From Capsaspora owczarzaki ATCC 30864 (Eukaryota > Opisthokonta > Filasterea), in NCBI RefSeq assembly GCF_000151315.2, contig NW_011887299.1, forward strand, positions 207,942-271,941: a stretch of 64,000 nt of DNA, read 5' to 3'. Under the pieces are notes generated by a model, which was given only the letters and a program-made list of their open reading frames with translations, was not told the origin of the DNA and searched no databases. Positions within the stretch are counted from its first letter, which is position 1, and the number at the start of each line of letters is the position of its first letter. This document shows, piece after piece, positions 41,644-56,744 of the stretch. The position numbers and the translations under genes are program-made.

Positions 41644-43776
41644 ATGCTGAAGGCTATGTCTGTTGCGCGCCTGGCTTCGTCCGGCATGACCATGCGTCAA
41701 TCCGCTGCCAAGGTACGTGCTGTTTTGCTGCTTGTCGTTGGTGTGTTGCGTTCGTTGCTCGACTCGAAGCCCAAACACTCAACTCGTGGTACTTTTTTTT
41801 TTTCCCTTTTTCTCTGTTCTTTTTTTTTTTCTTCGTTTGTTTGTTTCTTGTTTCTGCAGCCCATCGCTGCCGCCCTGTCGCGCTCGTACTCTAGCGCCGT
41901 CAAGGGCCAGGTCATCGGCATTGATCTCGGCACCACTAACTCGTGCGTCGCCGTCATGGAGGGCAAGACCCCCAAGGTTATTGAGAACGCCGAGGGTGCT
42001 CGCACCACTCCTTCGGTGGTTGCCTTCACTGAGGAGGGCGAGCGCCTTGTTGGCACCCCCGCCCGCCGCCAGGCCGTCACCAACCCGCACAACACATTCA
42101 CCGCCACCAAGCGCCTGATTGGTCGCCAGTTTGACGACTCTGAGGTCCAGCGCGAGCGCAAGCTTGTCGCCTACGAGATTGTCAAGCACACCAACGGCGA
42201 TGCCTGGGTCAAGAGCCGCGACAAGACCTACTCGCCCTCGCAGATTGGCGCCTTTGTCCTGACCAAGATGAAGGAGACTGCCGAGAGCTACCTCAACACC
42301 AAGGTGCACAACGCTGTCGTCACCGTCCCCGCCTACTTTAACGACTCTCAACGCCAGGCCACCAAGGATGCCGGCCAGATTTCCGGCCTGAACGTCCTCC
42401 GTGTCATTAACGAGCCGACCGCCGCTGCTCTTGCCTACGGCATGGACCGCTCGGACGACAAGATTATCGCCGTCTACGATCTCGGCGGTGGCACGTTCGA
42501 CGTTTCCATCCTCGAAATCCAAAAGGGCGTCTTTGAGGTCAAGGCCACCAACGGCGACACCTTCCTCGGCGGCGAGGATTTCGACAACCACCTCGTCCAG
42601 TTCCTCCTCGAGGAGTTCAAGAAGCAGCACGGCATGGACCTGTCCAAGGACACTGTTGCCCTCCAGCGCCTGCGCGAGGCTGCCGAGAAGGCCAAGATTG
42701 AGCTCTCGTCCACCAACCAGACCGAGGTCAACCTCCCCTACATTACTGCCGACGCCAAGGGCCCCAAGCACTTTGTGCACAAGCTCACCCGCGCCAAGTT
42801 CGAGTCGATTGTTGGCAGCCTCGTCCAGAAGACCATCGACCCCTGCCGCAAGTGCTTGAAGGATGCCGGCCTCGAAAAGTCCCAGATTGGCGAGGTTTTG
42901 CTCGTCGGTGGCATGACTCGCATGCCCAAGGTTGTTGACACTGTCCGCGAGCTCTTTGGCCGCGAGCCCTCCAAGGGTGTCAACCCTGACGAGGCTGTCG
43001 CTGTCGGCGCTGCCATCCAGGGCGGTGTCCTCGCTGGCGATGTCACTGACGTGCTCCTGCTCGACGTCACCCCGCTTTCCCTCGGCATTGAGACCTTTGG
43101 CGGTGTTTTCAGCCGTCTGATCAACCGCAACACGACCATCCCCACCAAGAAGAGCTCCACCTTCTCGACCGCTGCCGACATGCAGACCTCTGTCGAGATT
43201 AAGGTTCTCCAGGGTGAGCGTGACATGGCTGCCGACAACCAGGCCCTCGGCTCGTTCCGCCTTGTTGGCATCCCCCCGGCACCCCGCGGTGTTCCCCAGA
43301 TCGAGGTCACCTTCGACATTGACGCCAACGGCATTGTCAACGTCTCTGCCCGCGACCAAAAGTCCGGCAAGGAGCAACAGATTGTCATCCAGTCGTCTGG
43401 CGGCCTGACCAAGGACCAGATTGAGAAGATGATTCGCGACGCCGAGGTCAACGCTGCCGAGGATCGCCGCCGCCGTGAGGACATTGAGGCCCGCAACCAG
43501 GCCGAGACCTTCCTCCACGACACTGAGAAGAGCATTGCCGAGTACGGCGAGCAGATTGGCAAGGAGGACATGGAGAAGGCCAAGGTCGACCTCAACAAGC
43601 TCCGCGACGGCATTGAGAAGAAGGCCCCCGCCGACGAGATCAAGAAGCTCCTTGGCGCTGCCCAGCAGACCAGCCTCAAGATCTTCGAGGCCGTCTACCA
43701 AAAAAAGCCTAACGCCTCCAGCAGCAGCGACAGCAAGGACAAGACTGTCGATGCCGAGTTCAAGAAGGACAACTAA
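41644..43776 (+). CDS. HSPA9: Mitochondrial Hsp70 (mortalin/Ssc1)
   Basis: Two exons, 41644-41712 and 41860-43776, give 661 residues. The N-terminus is a mitochondrial leader ([18 protein letters not shown] through SRSYSSAV). The ATPase domain starts [16 protein letters not shown] and has [34 protein letters not shown] and [11 protein letters not shown]. The substrate-binding domain follows ([16 protein letters not shown]), then the helical lid. [13 protein letters not shown] and the pattern [15 protein letters not shown]-type block fit the DnaK/mitochondrial branch, and no ER or cytosolic tail (HDEL, EEVD) is present. It drives import through TIM23 and folds matrix proteins, and also serves Fe-S biogenesis, where NFU1 at 62147 acts. 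Codon use is strongly C-ending, as in highly expressed genes. Confidence 0.97.
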   Translation: MLKAMSVARLASSGMTMRQSAAKVRAVLLLVVGVLRSLLDSKPKHSTRGTFFFSLFLCSFFFSSFVCFLFLQPIAAALSRSYSSAVKGQVIGIDLGTTNSCVAVMEGKTPKVIENAEGARTTPSVVAFTEEGERLVGTPARRQAVTNPHNTFTATKRLIGRQFDDSEVQRERKLVAYEIVKHTNGDAWVKSRDKTYSPSQIGAFVLTKMKETAESYLNTKVHNAVVTVPAYFNDSQRQATKDAGQISGLNVLRVINEPTAAALAYGMDRSDDKIIAVYDLGGGTFDVSILEIQKGVFEVKATNGDTFLGGEDFDNHLVQFLLEEFKKQHGMDLSKDTVALQRLREAAEKAKIELSSTNQTEVNLPYITADAKGPKHFVHKLTRAKFESIVGSLVQKTIDPCRKCLKDAGLEKSQIGEVLLVGGMTRMPKVVDTVRELFGREPSKGVNPDEAVAVGAAIQGGVLAGDVTDVLLLDVTPLSLGIETFGGVFSRLINRNTTIPTKKSSTFSTAADMQTSVEIKVLQGERDMAADNQALGSFRLVGIPPAPRGVPQIEVTFDIDANGIVNVSARDQKSGKEQQIVIQSSGGLTKDQIEKMIRDAEVNAAEDRRRREDIEARNQAETFLHDTEKSIAEYGEQIGKEDMEKAKVDLNKLRDGIEKKAPADEIKKLLGAAQQTSLKIFEAVYQKKPNASSSSDSKDKTVDAEFKKDN

Positions 43777-43920
43777 TTGACAATTGGTTTGGAAAGAGGT
43801 TGTTTTTTTTCTTTTTATGCAAAAACACGTTGAAACACAAAAAAATACAAAAAGTAATAGTTAGATGAGCACGACGTTCAGTTCTACTGTTCTCAGCTAA
43901 TTAAAATACAGCGAATGAAT

Positions 43921-45262
43921 TCAGGATTGGAAGGCGATGATGAATATTTGAATGGGATTCGGGAGGCTGAACGATTCGTTTGGCGTTCCCTCAAGAAGAG
44001 AAACCGCATCTAGCGTTTGAATGACCTGCAGATTCCACTTTCGGCACAAAGCGACGACATCTCGCGCGTCGCTGCCAGAGCGAGAGAGCGAGAGAGCGAG
44101 AGAGAGAGAAAGAGAGACAGCATGCGGCATTTGAGAAACAGAACGGATGGATGTCTCGCCTCTCGAGCGCTTTCACAAAATACTCACTCACCTGCGATTT
44201 TCGTACGCACACCACAGCTGGGCATGAGGGTAAGACTCCAGGATAGCGGAGGCGGAGCAAAGAAAGTCATCGAATACTGTTCAACAACAAGCGAGAGAAC
44301 AAAACCAAAGGCGACGATTTAGCAAAGCACCATGGCAAGGAAGCTGATGCTGCTGCTTGCATCTTTTTTTTTTTTGGGGGGGGGGGCAACACCATGAAAC
44401 TCACAGACGGGATCATACAGACAGTCCGAGGCAAGCAGTACATCGGGTGGTGTTGTCGCGCGCGACAACCAGGGTGGAAAGGACGCCCATTCCAACTCTG
44501 CAAATGTCACACAGGGCCTGTGCGTGTTTGGCGCAATTGTCAAGGTCTCCTGATCAGACAGGTGTTGGAGCGTGATTCGATTTGCAGCGCAAGTTCGCTC
44601 CAGAGTTGCCACGACGGCAGGCGCAATGTTTCGACGATCGGTGAGGAGTACGCGCGCTCCAAGCAGAGCGGCTAGTATGCTTGGAAGACCAGTACCACAT
44701 CCTAGCTGAGGAAGAGAAGTTCAAGTTGCGTTGAAGCAGGTGGGGAAGCGAAAATCAGTGAACGGAGGTTTGTTAGCAATGACACTTGCGCAACTACTGC
44801 CCGATCGCATTGTTCAACCATCGCAAATTGCACCAAACAGTGCAGTTCACACGAGACTGACGGGAGGGAATGCTTTTCATACCTCCCAGAAGACGGGTGG
44901 ATTGGTGGATTGCTCTGATCGGAGATTGTTGAAGCTTCTTGTCCAGCTTGTTTGCCAGATATACTGTGCTAGCACAACTGCCGAGGGCCATGTATACAGT
45001 GCGCAGTCTGCCTATGAAGGTGGAGTGGAGCGAGCGAATCACCATGAGCGAGTGAGTGAGCGTTTGGGCAAATGGGGCAACAGCGTTGACGGCACGTCCA
45101 AACTGCACGCGCGATCCCGTGCGTTGCGTGCAGACTACTCCATACATTGATGTCTAGACTGCCATTTCCATACTCTTGCTCTGCGATCGTCACTGCGGGG
45201 CAGGTCTTGTCTGAGTGCTCCGTTTGCTCATGCGTGGTGTTGACAAAGTGGAAGAGTCGCAT
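43921..45262 (-). CDS. METTL23: METTL23-like methyltransferase
   Basis: Five exons: 45262-45146, 45011-44883, 44705-44405, 44276-44192 and 44071-43921, giving 260 residues. The second exon carries YTWPSAVVLAQYIWQ, almost the human METTL23 signature (YVWPCAVVLAQYLW). Motif I follows as LGCGTGLPSILAALL, then LASDCLYDP (human LASDVFFEP), FDDFLCSASAIL and QLWCAYENRS. These are class I SAM-dependent methyltransferase motifs of the METTL21-type family. Human METTL23 methylates histone H3 arginine 17; that the substrate is shared is inference. The start ATG at 45262 gives a short leader before the conserved part. Its 3' end converges on mtHsp70, 145 bp away. Confidence 0.85.
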
Positions 45263-46617
45263 CAAGCGGCCAGTCGTGCAAAGCCCCTGGTCTATTTGGT
45301 CTATTGGGAGTGGGTGTTCAACACAAGTGATGTGCAGGAATTGAGCTGGCTGATGCTTGCAACCGCGCGTATTTGCTCTGAGCAGAAGCAAGTTCAAGTT
45401 CAATCCAAACAAACAAACAAAAAAACTGAGACTGCGTTTCAATTGTACGAGGTCGATGAATGAAATCGAGAGCGCGATTCATCTCTGCTGCTGCTGCTGC
45501 TTGTCATGGATTTTGCCTTTGTTGGTGACTGAGTGCAAGTGAGCGAGTGGAGCGACTATGCTGCACTTTCACCCGTTTTCACCCCCCACTCCTTCTCCGA
45601 TTGTTGCACGTCCAGGTTGTAATACTGTACTATGATCATCATCATCACCATCATCATCACCATCATCATCACACCTTTCTTTTGGTTTCCCTTTTGCTTC
45701 ACTGTTGCTTCACTGCAGTCCTAATTTCCCACCTGACAATCCCATTCAATGGCTGTGCGTTTGATTGACTTGAGCTTCGTCCTCTTCCTCTTCCGGCAGT
45801 CTGCTGCTTGTGATCATTCCATCTGCATCTCCAACCCCCCCCCCCTTGCCTTGCCCTGCTTCCACCACCCTTCGACCAGCTTTAGCTCGGCTCAAAGCTG
45901 ATCGAACAACGCTCGTCTTTTTTTTTTTTTTCTTTTTTTTTTTTCTCTTTTGTTTTCCTGCTTTTCTTCAAACTTGACCCATCATCCACTCAGAGCTGGG
46001 GCTGCAGCATCACGACGCTGTTGCAACAACGCCGTCGAACCAACCTCGCGCATCTTGTTGCGTTGCAGCCGATGCGATGCGCTACAACAACACAGCGGTA
46101 TCGATCGAACCTTCCTTAGAATAAAAAAAAAAAATAAAACAAAAAAAAGGGATCGACATTTTTTTTTTTTTTCGATTGTTGTTTGGTGGTCGTTGATCGA
46201 ACAAGCACGGTTTTTGTCGCTTGTGCTTGCTCGATGCTGCTGCATTGATGTATTGTTTGAAGACATGAACGAGCCACGGCAGATCTTGAATGAACCGCAG
46301 ACGAGAAAGAACGAGCAAAAGCAACATGAAACATAAAAAGTCGTAATCAATGGAAAAATCAATGGAAAAAACAAACACTGAAATAAAAAAAAAAAAAAAA
46401 AAAAAAGAACCAAAAAGCCATTTGTTCATAGAGCTGATGATTGGGCGTCATGGATGGCAGCGTGCAACTCAATCTGAGTGACATACGCTTGTGAGCGGCA
46501 GTGTCGAGATCCAGTTCGAATCAGAGCGACTTTTGCCAAGGGCTGTGTGTGTTTCGCACAAATCTGAGACGTGTGTTCATTCACTCTTGACCTTGACCTT
46601 GACCTTGACCTTGACAG
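45263..46617. promoter_or_regulatory. Intergenic, METTL23 to SNX4, likely SNX4 5' exon
   Basis: About 1.35 kb between the METTL23 start and the first sure SNX4 exon. It holds a CAT-rich repeat (45633-45671), a C run (45836-45845) and T or A tracts (45920-45945, 46125-46175, 46386-46405). The start exon of SNX4 must lie here. MDGSVQLNLSDIR at 46451 is open, but its GTGAGC donor is out of phase with the next exon. Confidence 0.4.
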
Positions 46618-46761
46618 GACGAAGATTACTCTCCCGCTACTACCCCCTCTGGCTCGCCGCTGGCTGGCCTCGAAATCTCCATTGCCGATGCTGAGAAGCG
46701 CAAGAAGTCTGGCGAAATTCTCTCGGACCCCTTCATTGCCTACAACATCATCTCTAAGGTT

Positions 46762-46799
<38 letters not shown>

Positions 46800-48507
46800 T
46801 TTTTTTGGTGCTGGTGATTGGTTTTTGGGTGCTGGTGCTGGTGGTGTGCTGGTGATCGATTCGCGTGTGCTCATCTCGCCGATTCTCCAACCATGGCCAA
46901 TGTCTGCAGTCCAAGCAGAACGTGCCCGGGTTTGGAAGCTCCGAGTACTACGTGTGGCGCCGCTACTCTGAGTTTGAGCTCCTTCGCAACTACCTGTACA
47001 TGCAGTACCCCACCGTTGTTCTTCCTCCCATGCCTCCCAAGCGCGGCAACGCCGGCTGGACCAAGATTGTCGACCAGTGATGCAGTACCCCACCGTTGTT
47101 CTTCCTCCCATGCCTCCCAAGCGCGGCAACGCCGGCTGGACCAAGATTGTCGACCAGTGAGTGGTTTTTATTTTTGTTTCTTTGTTCGAGAATCTTTTGA
47201 CCGTCAAACGATTGCTCACTTGAGGGCTTACTCTTTTGTCGTCTTCCTCTCAGCTTTGACCCCGAGTTTATCGAAGTTCGCCGTGTTGCCCTTCAAAGCT
47301 TCCTTCGTCGCGCTGCCCAGCACCCCCAGCTTGCTGCTGACGAGACCTTCCACGCCTTCCTCCAACAGGAAGCTTGGGTAGGGTTGTTTTGCCTGCTCTG
47401 TTGAATGAGTTGCAGCTGTTTTACTCTGAGCACCCGCTGACCTTGTATTTGTCCTTTTTCCCCCAACCCTGTGGTTTGACAAACTTGACAGAGCACGTCG
47501 AGCGCCCAGCTGGCCGACCGCGTCGAGGAGAAGATGAAGCAGCTGAGCGCCTCGCTCAAGCTCAAGACCCAGGACAACCGATTCTTGGATGTCAAGAACT
47601 ACGCCGACAACCTCAACGCCAACCTCTCCGCCCTTGTCAAGGTGCAGGAGCGCCTGTCCAAGAACATGGCCGACATGTACGAATCGTACGGCCAAACCGG
47701 CCCCGTCTTCAGCGACTGGGCTGTCATTGAGAAGGACATTGGTGACGTTCTGCAATCGACCGGCCACTTTATGGACAGCCTGGCCCCCTCTGTGAACGAA
47801 AAGCTTCACGCCGAGGAGGATCAGTTCACTGCCGTTCTTCGCGAATACACGCTCTTTGGCGATTCGCTCCGCGTAAGCCGTTTTTTGCGAATCGTTCGGA
47901 ATTTTTTTTTTTTTTTGTTCTTCCAATCGCTGTTTTGTTTTTTTTTGACTCATTTTTGCACCCTGCCTTTTCCTCTTTCATAGACGCTCGTCAAGCGCCA
48001 AGAGCAAAAGCAGTACGACCTTGAAAAGGCGGAGGACTCTCTGGCCTCGAAGGTGTCTTCGCTCGAGCAGTTGCAAGGCGTCACTGCCACTGGCGAGCCT
48101 GCCCCTGCTGGCGGCAAGTTCTCGTTCAAGAAGATTTCCTCAAAGATGTTTGGCCCCGACACCCCCGAGGTTCGCGAGGAGAAGATCCGAGCGCTCGAGC
48201 AGCAAATCGAAGAGGTAGAAAGTTTTGAGCAATACGCGCGAATAAGTATTATCCAACTGTCACTCACTCCCCCCTCTTCCTTCGACACCCGAATTGTCAT
48301 CTTCAGGGCAAGGGTCAAGTCCAAATCGCTCAGCAGGAGCTCAGCACTTTCTGCGAAGACGCTCTTCGCGACGTCGAGCGCTTCCATAAGACCAAGGTCG
48401 CCGATTTCAAGCGCGTGCTTGTGCAGTACGCCAAGACTCAAATCAGCTTCTACAAGAAGGGTCTGCAGTCGTGGGAAAACATGCGAACGGTCGTCAACGG
48501 CATGTAA
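46618..48507 (+). CDS. SNX4: Sorting nexin 4 (PX-BAR), 5' exon unresolved
   Basis: Six exons are clear: 46618-46758, 46910-47076, 47254-47377, 47492-47872, 47984-48214 and 48307-48507, encoding 414 residues (human 450). The PX domain reads LEISIADAEKRKKSG, VWRRYSEFELLRNYL and VVLPPMPPKR (human LWRRYSEFELLRSYL). The BAR domain includes TGPVFSDWAVIEKDIGD, FKKISSKMFGPDTPEVRE and ISFYKKGLQSW. SNX4 returns cargo from endosomes and supports autophagy. The frame has a stop just before the acceptor at 46617, so a start exon lies upstream. An exact 80-bp duplication covers the end of the PX exon (see repeat). Only the first donor (GTGATG at 47077) keeps the frame; using the second adds an immediate stop. 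Confidence 0.9.
47001..47160 (+). repeat. Exact 80-bp tandem duplication in SNX4 exon end
   Basis: Bases 47001-47080 and 47081-47160 are identical. Each copy contains the last 76 coding bases of the PX exon plus GTGA. The first copy ends in GTGATG and the second in GTGAGT. At the junction the reading frame meets TGA. Confidence 0.97.
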
Positions 48508-49612
<1,105 letters not shown>

Positions 49613-49787
49613 CTACTCCATGGAAGAGCCATCATCGACCACAGTCGACTCCAGACGCACACGCTTGGCAAGCTGGCGAGGAGCGTCGTCGTCGAACTCC
49701 TCTTCATGCTCGCTCGAGGTCACTGAGTTCGACGTGCTCGCTTCCAATGCAGCATGTGTGCGACGACGTTGAGTCAAAGCAGCAGCA

Positions 49788-49842
<55 letters not shown>

Positions 49843-50176
49843 CAAAGACCGACAGGGCGGCAGGAGCATTTTGCTGTTCAGTAGGAGCGTCAACCACAAC
49901 GTCAGGCAGAACGACAGGAGCCTCGACAGGAGCATTGCCAGGAACCTCGACAGGGGTCTCGACAGGAGCAGACTCAGCGGAGGTCGAGGAAGCTTCAAAT
50001 AAACAAGCGGCCCAAGCGGGTATCTCGCGCTTGAACTCACTCTCAGGGAAGATGGCAAACGACAGCTCTGGGACAGACTCCGTCCTCGCGTCCCCAAACA
50101 CATTGTTCTTGAACTCTTCACGGAGCACGTTCTTGATCTTTTCATCGTAGTGGTCTTGGGGCACGAGGTGTCCAGA

Positions 50177-50212
<36 letters not shown>

Positions 50213-52546
50213 GAAGAAGAGCCCCTGAATCCGGATTGGGATCTGTGTCTCCTTCTGCCGCAGCATCAGCTGGAAGAGCGCAACGAACAGTGCCGAGCGA
50301 ATCAGCAGCTGTCTCTGAGCAGCCTCGACTGACTTTGTAGTGCGCTTGATCTCCACCAGTTGCACCCCAACACGAGGCTGCACAGGGTCAAGTGCAAGTG
50401 GTGCCATGGCATCGCACTCCACTTCGCCCAAATGCAAATTGAGCGTCGGCTTCAAGCGAGTGTAGATGTTGACGGCAACCAGGAGACCGAGCTTGCCGCA
50501 GAGCATGTCGTGAAGCTTGGGAGCGGCGGAAAGGCAGAGTTGGTAGCCTTGTTGCACATGTCCTGGAACTCTGTTGCAGCATCGTGAAGCAGCTTTCCAA
50601 AAACGGCGGCCTGGCTGTCGCAATTGTCAAAGTCAAGCCAAATGGTGCGCATCTTTGCCTCGAGGGGTTGATCCACGACGGCAGGGTTGCCCAGGACGGC
50701 AGGTTTGTCCCCGCGGGCAGGTTTACCCACGAGGTTTGGGAACGGCGTGCCAGCGACTACGACAGTGCTCTTGATGTAGGCCCACTCTGTATCAGAACGA
50801 GAGCGTCCTTTTCTCTCCGAATCCTGGAACATCACGTTCGCATTGGTCTCGGCATTCTCGAACAGAGCTGCAAGTGCCTCTTGATTCTTTGCAGGCAACT
50901 GCTCGACCACTGAGTTGACTTCGTACATGAAACGCAGAAAGTCGCCAGAGTCCTGTCACAGGTTCAATAGTGAAGAACACGCAAGCAACGGTAAGCCGCA
51001 CTGTGCGGACAACGATCGCCCTCACAACTTTCAACGTGTTGTGTTGACTTACGTAGAGCCGCTTGGCGATCTTGCGGGTGTGGCTCTGGACGTCCTTGAG
51101 CTCAAACAGGCTTGCACTCTGGGCATTCTGGTGAAACCAGCGATCAAAAGACGAAGGAATGACGATGAGTTGCCAAGAACGCACAAACACCAACTACAGC
51201 AGGCTATTCCTGGTAGTCTTACCGTTTTCAGAAGTGCGACACCGGCTTTGAGCGCCTTCTCGAGTGAAGCGAACTTCATGTTGTACACGAGCTGCGAGTT
51301 CCGCGTCAGCACCTCAAAGTGGGCTTCAGTCATCGCACCCTGCAGTATCTGCACATCTTTTACGTCTTTCTGCACGTCTTTGATTTGCGCTGTAAGGCGT
51401 TCCTCCATGGCGTCCACTTTCTGTGAAGAGCGATTCTCCATGTCGTCCACTTTCTGTGAAAAGCGATTCTCCATGTTGCCCATTTCCTCCCGCAATTGAC
51501 CAATCGCTTCCAGAATCCTGTATGATGCGTAGACAGAACAGAGTTTGTGACACATTCGAAGCATTTTGTGCGATTAGTCGCTTGTTCTCAAACACTCATC
51601 ACCAACCAACTGCCGCTTGCCAACGAAATAACGAAATGACGGATAAACCAAAACTTCCAACCTCGTCCCGTCCTCTCCCTCTGCCCCTCCTTCCCCTCCC
51701 CCCAAAAAAAAACCAAAAAAGGAACAAAAAACAAAATCAAAATCAAAATGGTCAACAGAGCAACGGGATTACTGGAAGGAAAGCAGAAAACAAACAACAA
51801 GGAAAAAAAAAAAAAAAGTAAAACAAAAAAAAAAAAAAAACAATCAAGAAAACAAAGGCGAAGCCCAAGAGCGCATCGCACAACCCTTGCGCCATAGCGA
51901 CACCCAACAACATCAATCAGCAACACGCCATTCTGTCATGGACAGACAGAGAAGATCGTACATCCACGCATCTCACCACTGCATCATTGGGGTTTCATCC
52001 CATTTCCAGCATCTCTTTTCGCCATCCCCTCCTGCCGACTGTCGATTCCAACGGCGAGCAAGAACCATTAACAAGCGCAACGCAATGCCAATGACACTTG
52101 ATCAACGCATTGGAGTCTCGTCTCGACGTCTCCCAGGAGGCGTGGGTTGAGAAAAAAAAACCGCGAAAAGATATGGCGGGAAATGAGTTGCAGATGAACG
52201 CGCGTTTTTGAAACAAGCGTTTTGAAACAAAGGACAGATTCACTGCCAGCATCACACTGCCCGCATCGCACTGCGGACATCCCTCCAAGATAGATCATAG
52301 TGCATTTAGTCAGCAGCGTTTGTCGGTTTGGGCGATGGGGGGAGGGGAAGCGGTGGACTGCTGCTCCCGAGGGACGGAGGGAGACACCGCGCTTCATTTT
52401 TTTTTTCGCGCCTTCAACCAAAGCCGCCAACGAACTCACGGGTTTGCAGGGGCCACAAGCTCCTCAGGTGTGGTTGCAGTGGTCATGCGAGTGTGGCCAC
52501 GAGCGCCGCCACGAGCGGCGCCACCACGTCCCGAAGAATTGCTCAT
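49613..52546 (-). CDS. Coiled-coil protein with nuclease-like motif, frameshifted
   Basis: Exons 52546-52440, 51517-51223, 51127-51053 and 50952-49613. The start MSNSSGRGGAARGG is Gly/Arg-rich. A coiled coil with two copies of MENRxSQKVDx follows, then FELKDVQSHTRKIAKRLY and FLRFMYEVNSVVEQLP. In the last exon the first frame runs through LLHDAATEFQDMCNKA and stops at 50452. A second frame, open to 49613, carries PKLHDMLCGKLGLLVAVNIYTR, GEVECD, VQLVEIKRT and a Gln seven residues after. D, ExK and Q in this order suggest a PD-(D/E)XK nuclease fold. No GT-AG intron joins the frames; one missing base between 50623 and 50452 would, giving about 605 residues. The C-terminus has poly-Thr, poly-Ala and an acidic stretch. 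It may be a pseudogene or carry a sequence error. Confidence 0.55.
49782..49839 (-). repeat. Poly-Ala coding CAG/GCT repeat
   Basis: A GCA/GCT trinucleotide run encodes about 17 Ala near the C-terminus of the nuclease-like gene. Confidence 0.9.
51518..52439 (-). other. Long intron of the nuclease-like gene
   Basis: This 922-bp interval between exons 1 and 2 is the longest intron in the window. It contains A tracts near 51704-51712, 51803-51816 and 51826-51840, and no coding exon that I can see. A missed exon or separate small gene is possible. Confidence 0.45.
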
Positions 52547-52677
52547 GATCGCGAAAAACACCAGAGAACGAGAGACGAAAAAAGTGAAAAGGCAATTGTC
52601 AAAAAAAGAGCGACTGCTCTCCAACTTAACACCCAAAGCGGCGAGATAGGGATTGACAAGAATCGATGAAAGCGTTT

Positions 52678-53158
52678 TCAATTCGAGTTGAGGTGCGTTA
52701 TGGGGTGGCCAAATAATGCGAGGAACTTGCAGTTGTGTGTACGACTCGAGTTCGTCGTCGCAGCCAGTCCACTGGTCCTCGTCGTCATCTTCAGTGCATT
52801 AACAGTAGCGGCGTCGTCGTGACAGGCAAGCTTGACGTCTTGACAGGCAAGCTCGAACGACGAATCGAGACTGCTGCTGCTGTCCTTCGAGTCGGCATTC
52901 GTCGTCGGCTCTGACGAAGAGCTGGAGAATGTGTCATCCAACTGTGTCAAGTTCATGTAAGATTTTCATTGTAGAACGGTTCTCTGCAAGATAACATGAT
53001 GACAGCGATGGGTTCAAGTTTTGCTTTACCGAGTGGGCCATCCAGGGCATGTCGAGAGGCAGAGGCTTCACTGCGTCCTCAGCCAGATGATGGAACCGCG
53101 TGTCCGGATGGTGTGTCATCTGCTCAGAAGCAGGGAGAGGCGATAGGATGGTGGTCAT
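52678..53158 (-). CDS. Possible small Ser/Asp-rich gene, unknown
   Basis: Two candidate exons, 53158-53030 and 52941-52678, joined by GTAAAG...GACACAG in phase 0, give 130 residues from MTTILSPLPASEQM. The second exon starts LDDTFSSSSSEPTTNADS and is Ser/Asp/Thr-rich; the first ends LPLDMPWMAHS. I recognise nothing. It ends 132 bp upstream of the start of the next gene on the same strand, so part of it could be promoter or UTR. Reported only as a candidate. Confidence 0.28.
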
Positions 53159-53631
53159 TCGAGCTGTCGACGGGCAATGGATGGAAAACGGTGAAAAGGC
53201 AGCTTTTCTGGCGCCAACCAGCAGCGGAGAACCCAAAGATGATCAAATACAAAAAAGACTGACTCTAACTTTCAAAATGTCAGTTGCTTTGTTTGGACGC
53301 GAGGTGCTGAATCTGCAGTCAGTTGCAACCGAGTTCGAACTCTGTGGTCAAGACTTCAAACCCATTTTTGGATTCATTGTCCCATTTGCAATTTCATTCC
53401 ATATTGTGAAGCTACTTGTACTCGCTTTTACGATTTTGTATGCTTTCAGGTGAAACAGAGAGTTTGTGCAACACTAGCGCGTCAGAAGCAAAGGCCTCCG
53501 TCAAACTCTGACCGCAAAACCCATGAGCCAAGCGGGTCATCAAGTAGTCTGTATGATGACCAGGGCGCTTGCACCAGGTTTTCACTGCACAATTCGAGTA
53601 TAAAAAAGTGTGCTATGGATTACAACGGAAT
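53159..53631. other. Intergenic, no gene seen
   Basis: About 470 bp between the doubtful small gene and the FBXO9 stop codon. Short plus-strand frames at 53279-53453 are hydrophobic but have no recognisable product. Confidence 0.45.
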
Positions 53632-56034
<2,403 letters not shown>

Positions 56035-56744
56035 GGCCGCGGCTGATGGCACGGCAGTTGGCGTCGTTGTGTTGAGGTCGAGTTGTTCGAGCTCGAGCTC
56101 GAGTTCCACATTGTCGGTGTCGTCCGATGCGTCCGCCTGTCCCGTGGATTGAGACCGCAAGAGACCGAGGGAAGGAGTTGTAACAAGGGGTTTGAGTTCA
56201 AGAGATGAGTTGTTGGTTTCAAACCCCAGGGTCAAAGCAATCGTCCTTCATCGACAACAAACACACATCGCTCGGTACGACCGCCTCGGCTGCAGCGGAT
56301 GATCGCGACATTGACTGAGCAAGCACATGCATCATAGGCGAGCGAGCGATAGCAATATACATGTATTGAAGACAAGCACAACCTATCATTGAAGCACTGC
56401 AAATCAGACCACCATCAATTCGGACAGACCGACTGTCATTTTCGCCGTTTTGGTTTGAGATCTGAGCGCCTTTGGCATGAGAATTTCGAGCCAGCCGACG
56501 TGCACCGTTTGACTGATCACACAAGCTTCCAGCAAATCCAAGAATCCTCTTTTGATTGGGGAAGGAGGAGAGGGGTTGGTTGTCAAGATTAGTTTGAAAT
56601 CTGAGGAGCTTGGCTGCCGTGTATCCTGATTCTCCAGGCTTCCGCGCTGTTTTCGTTTTTGTTTTTTATTTTTTGGGCACATTCTGAGCAGATTTGTTTC
56701 AAGCCCCCACTTTCACTCCCCATACAGCATTTTTTCCACAGCAA
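56035..56744. promoter_or_regulatory. Divergent region, FBXO9 and DMT transporter
   Basis: About 710 bp between divergent starts. The FBXO9 frame stays open upstream to about 56235 but without another ATG, so this may be 5' UTR. No repeat stands out and no other gene is visible. Confidence 0.45.

Noticed and set aside
41779-43701. 640-codon minus-strand frame opposite mtHsp70
   Set aside because: It lies exactly antisense to a certain gene with strongly C-ending codons, which removes antisense stops. The product is repetitive Leu/Val/Asp/Gly sequence with no known features.
46451-46492. MDGSVQLNLSDIR as the SNX4 start exon
   Set aside because: Its GTGAGC donor leaves phase 2, whereas the next exon needs phase 0, and the resulting frame loses the PX domain.
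46505-46520. tRNA B-box-like GTTCGAATC
   Set aside because: No A box at suitable spacing and no cloverleaf arms around it.
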